Source of the DNA: F1-120-MAGs118 sp013360535
GTDB taxonomy: Bacteria; Planctomycetota; UBA1135; GCA-002686595
DNA: 64,000 bases
Reading direction: 5' to 3'
Assembly: GCA_026647215.1 (NCBI GenBank)
Contig: JAPKHC010000007.1
Span: 1-64,000 of the forward strand
A program made the translations under genes and the position numbers. Positions 63,679 to 64,000 of the stretch are shown here, one piece after another. The notes below the pieces were generated by a model that was not told the DNA's origin, did no database searches, and saw nothing but the letters and a program-made list of their open reading frames with translations. Positions within the stretch are counted from its first letter, which is position 1. Every line of letters starts with the position of its first letter.

Positions 63679-63718
63679 GCAGGAACGTTCCGTGGCGCAG
63701 CCAGCGGAACGTCCCTGC
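63679..63718. terminator. Convergent hairpin after fur
   Basis: GCAGGAACGTTCCG (63679-63692) pairs with CGGAACGTCCCTGC (63705-63718) with one central bulge. It sits between two convergent genes (fur and the truncated gene) and can end transcripts from both sides. Confidence 0.6.
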
Positions 63719-63735
63719 GGGGCGCGCGAGCCGCC

Positions 63736-64000
63736 TTACTGGCGCATGCGGCGCACGAGGCGCTCGCTGATGATCTTCGCCATCTCGCCGTCGTTCATCG
63801 TGGCGAGGAACTTCTTGGCGGAGACCGTCAGCTGGCACTGGTCGACGTCCCAGGTCTCGATCTTCACCGTGACCACGGAGTCGTCGATGTTGGCCTTGGC
63901 GACGCGCGTCTGGTCGTCCCACTCGATCAGTTCCTTCGACTGCTCGGCGAGGAACTTCTTGGTGATGTTCCAGGCCGTGCGGGAGTCGCAGTTGACCTGC
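63736..64000 (-). CDS. C-terminal part of an unidentified protein (truncated by window edge)
   Basis: The last 87 residues of a minus-strand gene whose start lies beyond the window. It reads ...VNCDSRTAWNITKKFLAEQS ... AKIISERLVRRMRQ with a TAA stop at 63736-63738. It looks like a soluble mixed alpha/beta domain with one Cys and alternating strands (VVTVKIETWDVDQCQLTVSA). I do not recognise a family. Confidence 0.55.
   Translation of the reverse strand, partial: QVNCDSRTAWNITKKFLAEQSKELIEWDDQTRVAKANIDDSVVTVKIETWDVDQCQLTVSAKKFLATMNDGEMAKIISERLVRRMRQ

Overview
This is 64 kb of very GC-rich, densely coded bacterial DNA. The gene repertoire suggests a member of the Planctomycetota or a close relative, which is an inference from gene content only. 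The pointers are FG-GAP/VCBS-repeat lipoproteins with ASPIC/UnbV-type tails, a TPR-CHAT protein beside an ECF sigma and anti-sigma pair, an exported prenyltransferase-fold protein with PKD domains, a YdjY-like lipoprotein, and a secreted subtilase ending in a QFWYRDPGD-type domain. Many genes overlap by ATGA, GTGA or TGATG, so operons are compact.

Layout. 1-17.8 kb is mostly housekeeping: a radical SAM/B12-type protein; xseB-ispA-dxs-nadK (isoprenoid precursors); lysS with a LolC/LolD-type ABC exporter; tRNA-Ala(GGC); leuS; then a membrane glycosyltransferase-like gene, a short RNB ribonuclease, a cupredoxin-like lipoprotein and a PuuD-like membrane protein. 17.8-33.7 kb is rich in exported proteins, nearly all on the minus strand: FG-GAP, TPR, two prenyltransferase-fold proteins, a YdjY-like lipoprotein, a subtilase, an anti-sigma/ECF sigma pair and a TPR-CHAT protein. 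A tRNA-Arg(UCG) lies in the middle. 33.8-46.4 kb is a complete Hyb-type [NiFe] hydrogenase locus: structural genes hybO-A-B-C-D on plus, flanked by hypA and by hypB-F-C-D-E plus a nickel-permease-like gene on minus. 46.6-54.7 kb holds a putative envelope barrel, a ClC channel with CBS domains, a GT2/TPR protein, a response regulator and a large FG-GAP/ASPIC/TlpA/TPR gene split by an in-frame UGA.

54.6-61.5 kb is a compact defence island bounded by identical 105-bp direct repeats. The repeats begin in the anticodon arm of tRNA-Arg(UCU) and run past the tRNA into the start of the flanking lipoprotein gene. The island carries a three-gene operon (zinc ribbon, DUF4062-like protein, Abi_C-like protein), a probably frameshifted nuclease-like gene, a HEPN-like protein with an RX4H motif, a BsuBI/PstI-type endonuclease and its convergent adenine methyltransferase. 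No integrase is visible. The window ends with tRNA-Pro(UGG), purD, a Fur-family regulator and a truncated gene.

Two genes outside the island also look damaged or recoded. dxs has its conserved N-terminus in a different frame, consistent with a 17-bp deletion, and the FG-GAP/ASPIC gene has an in-frame UGA. The dxs, UGA and nuclease anomalies could be real mutations or sequence errors and need read-level checking.
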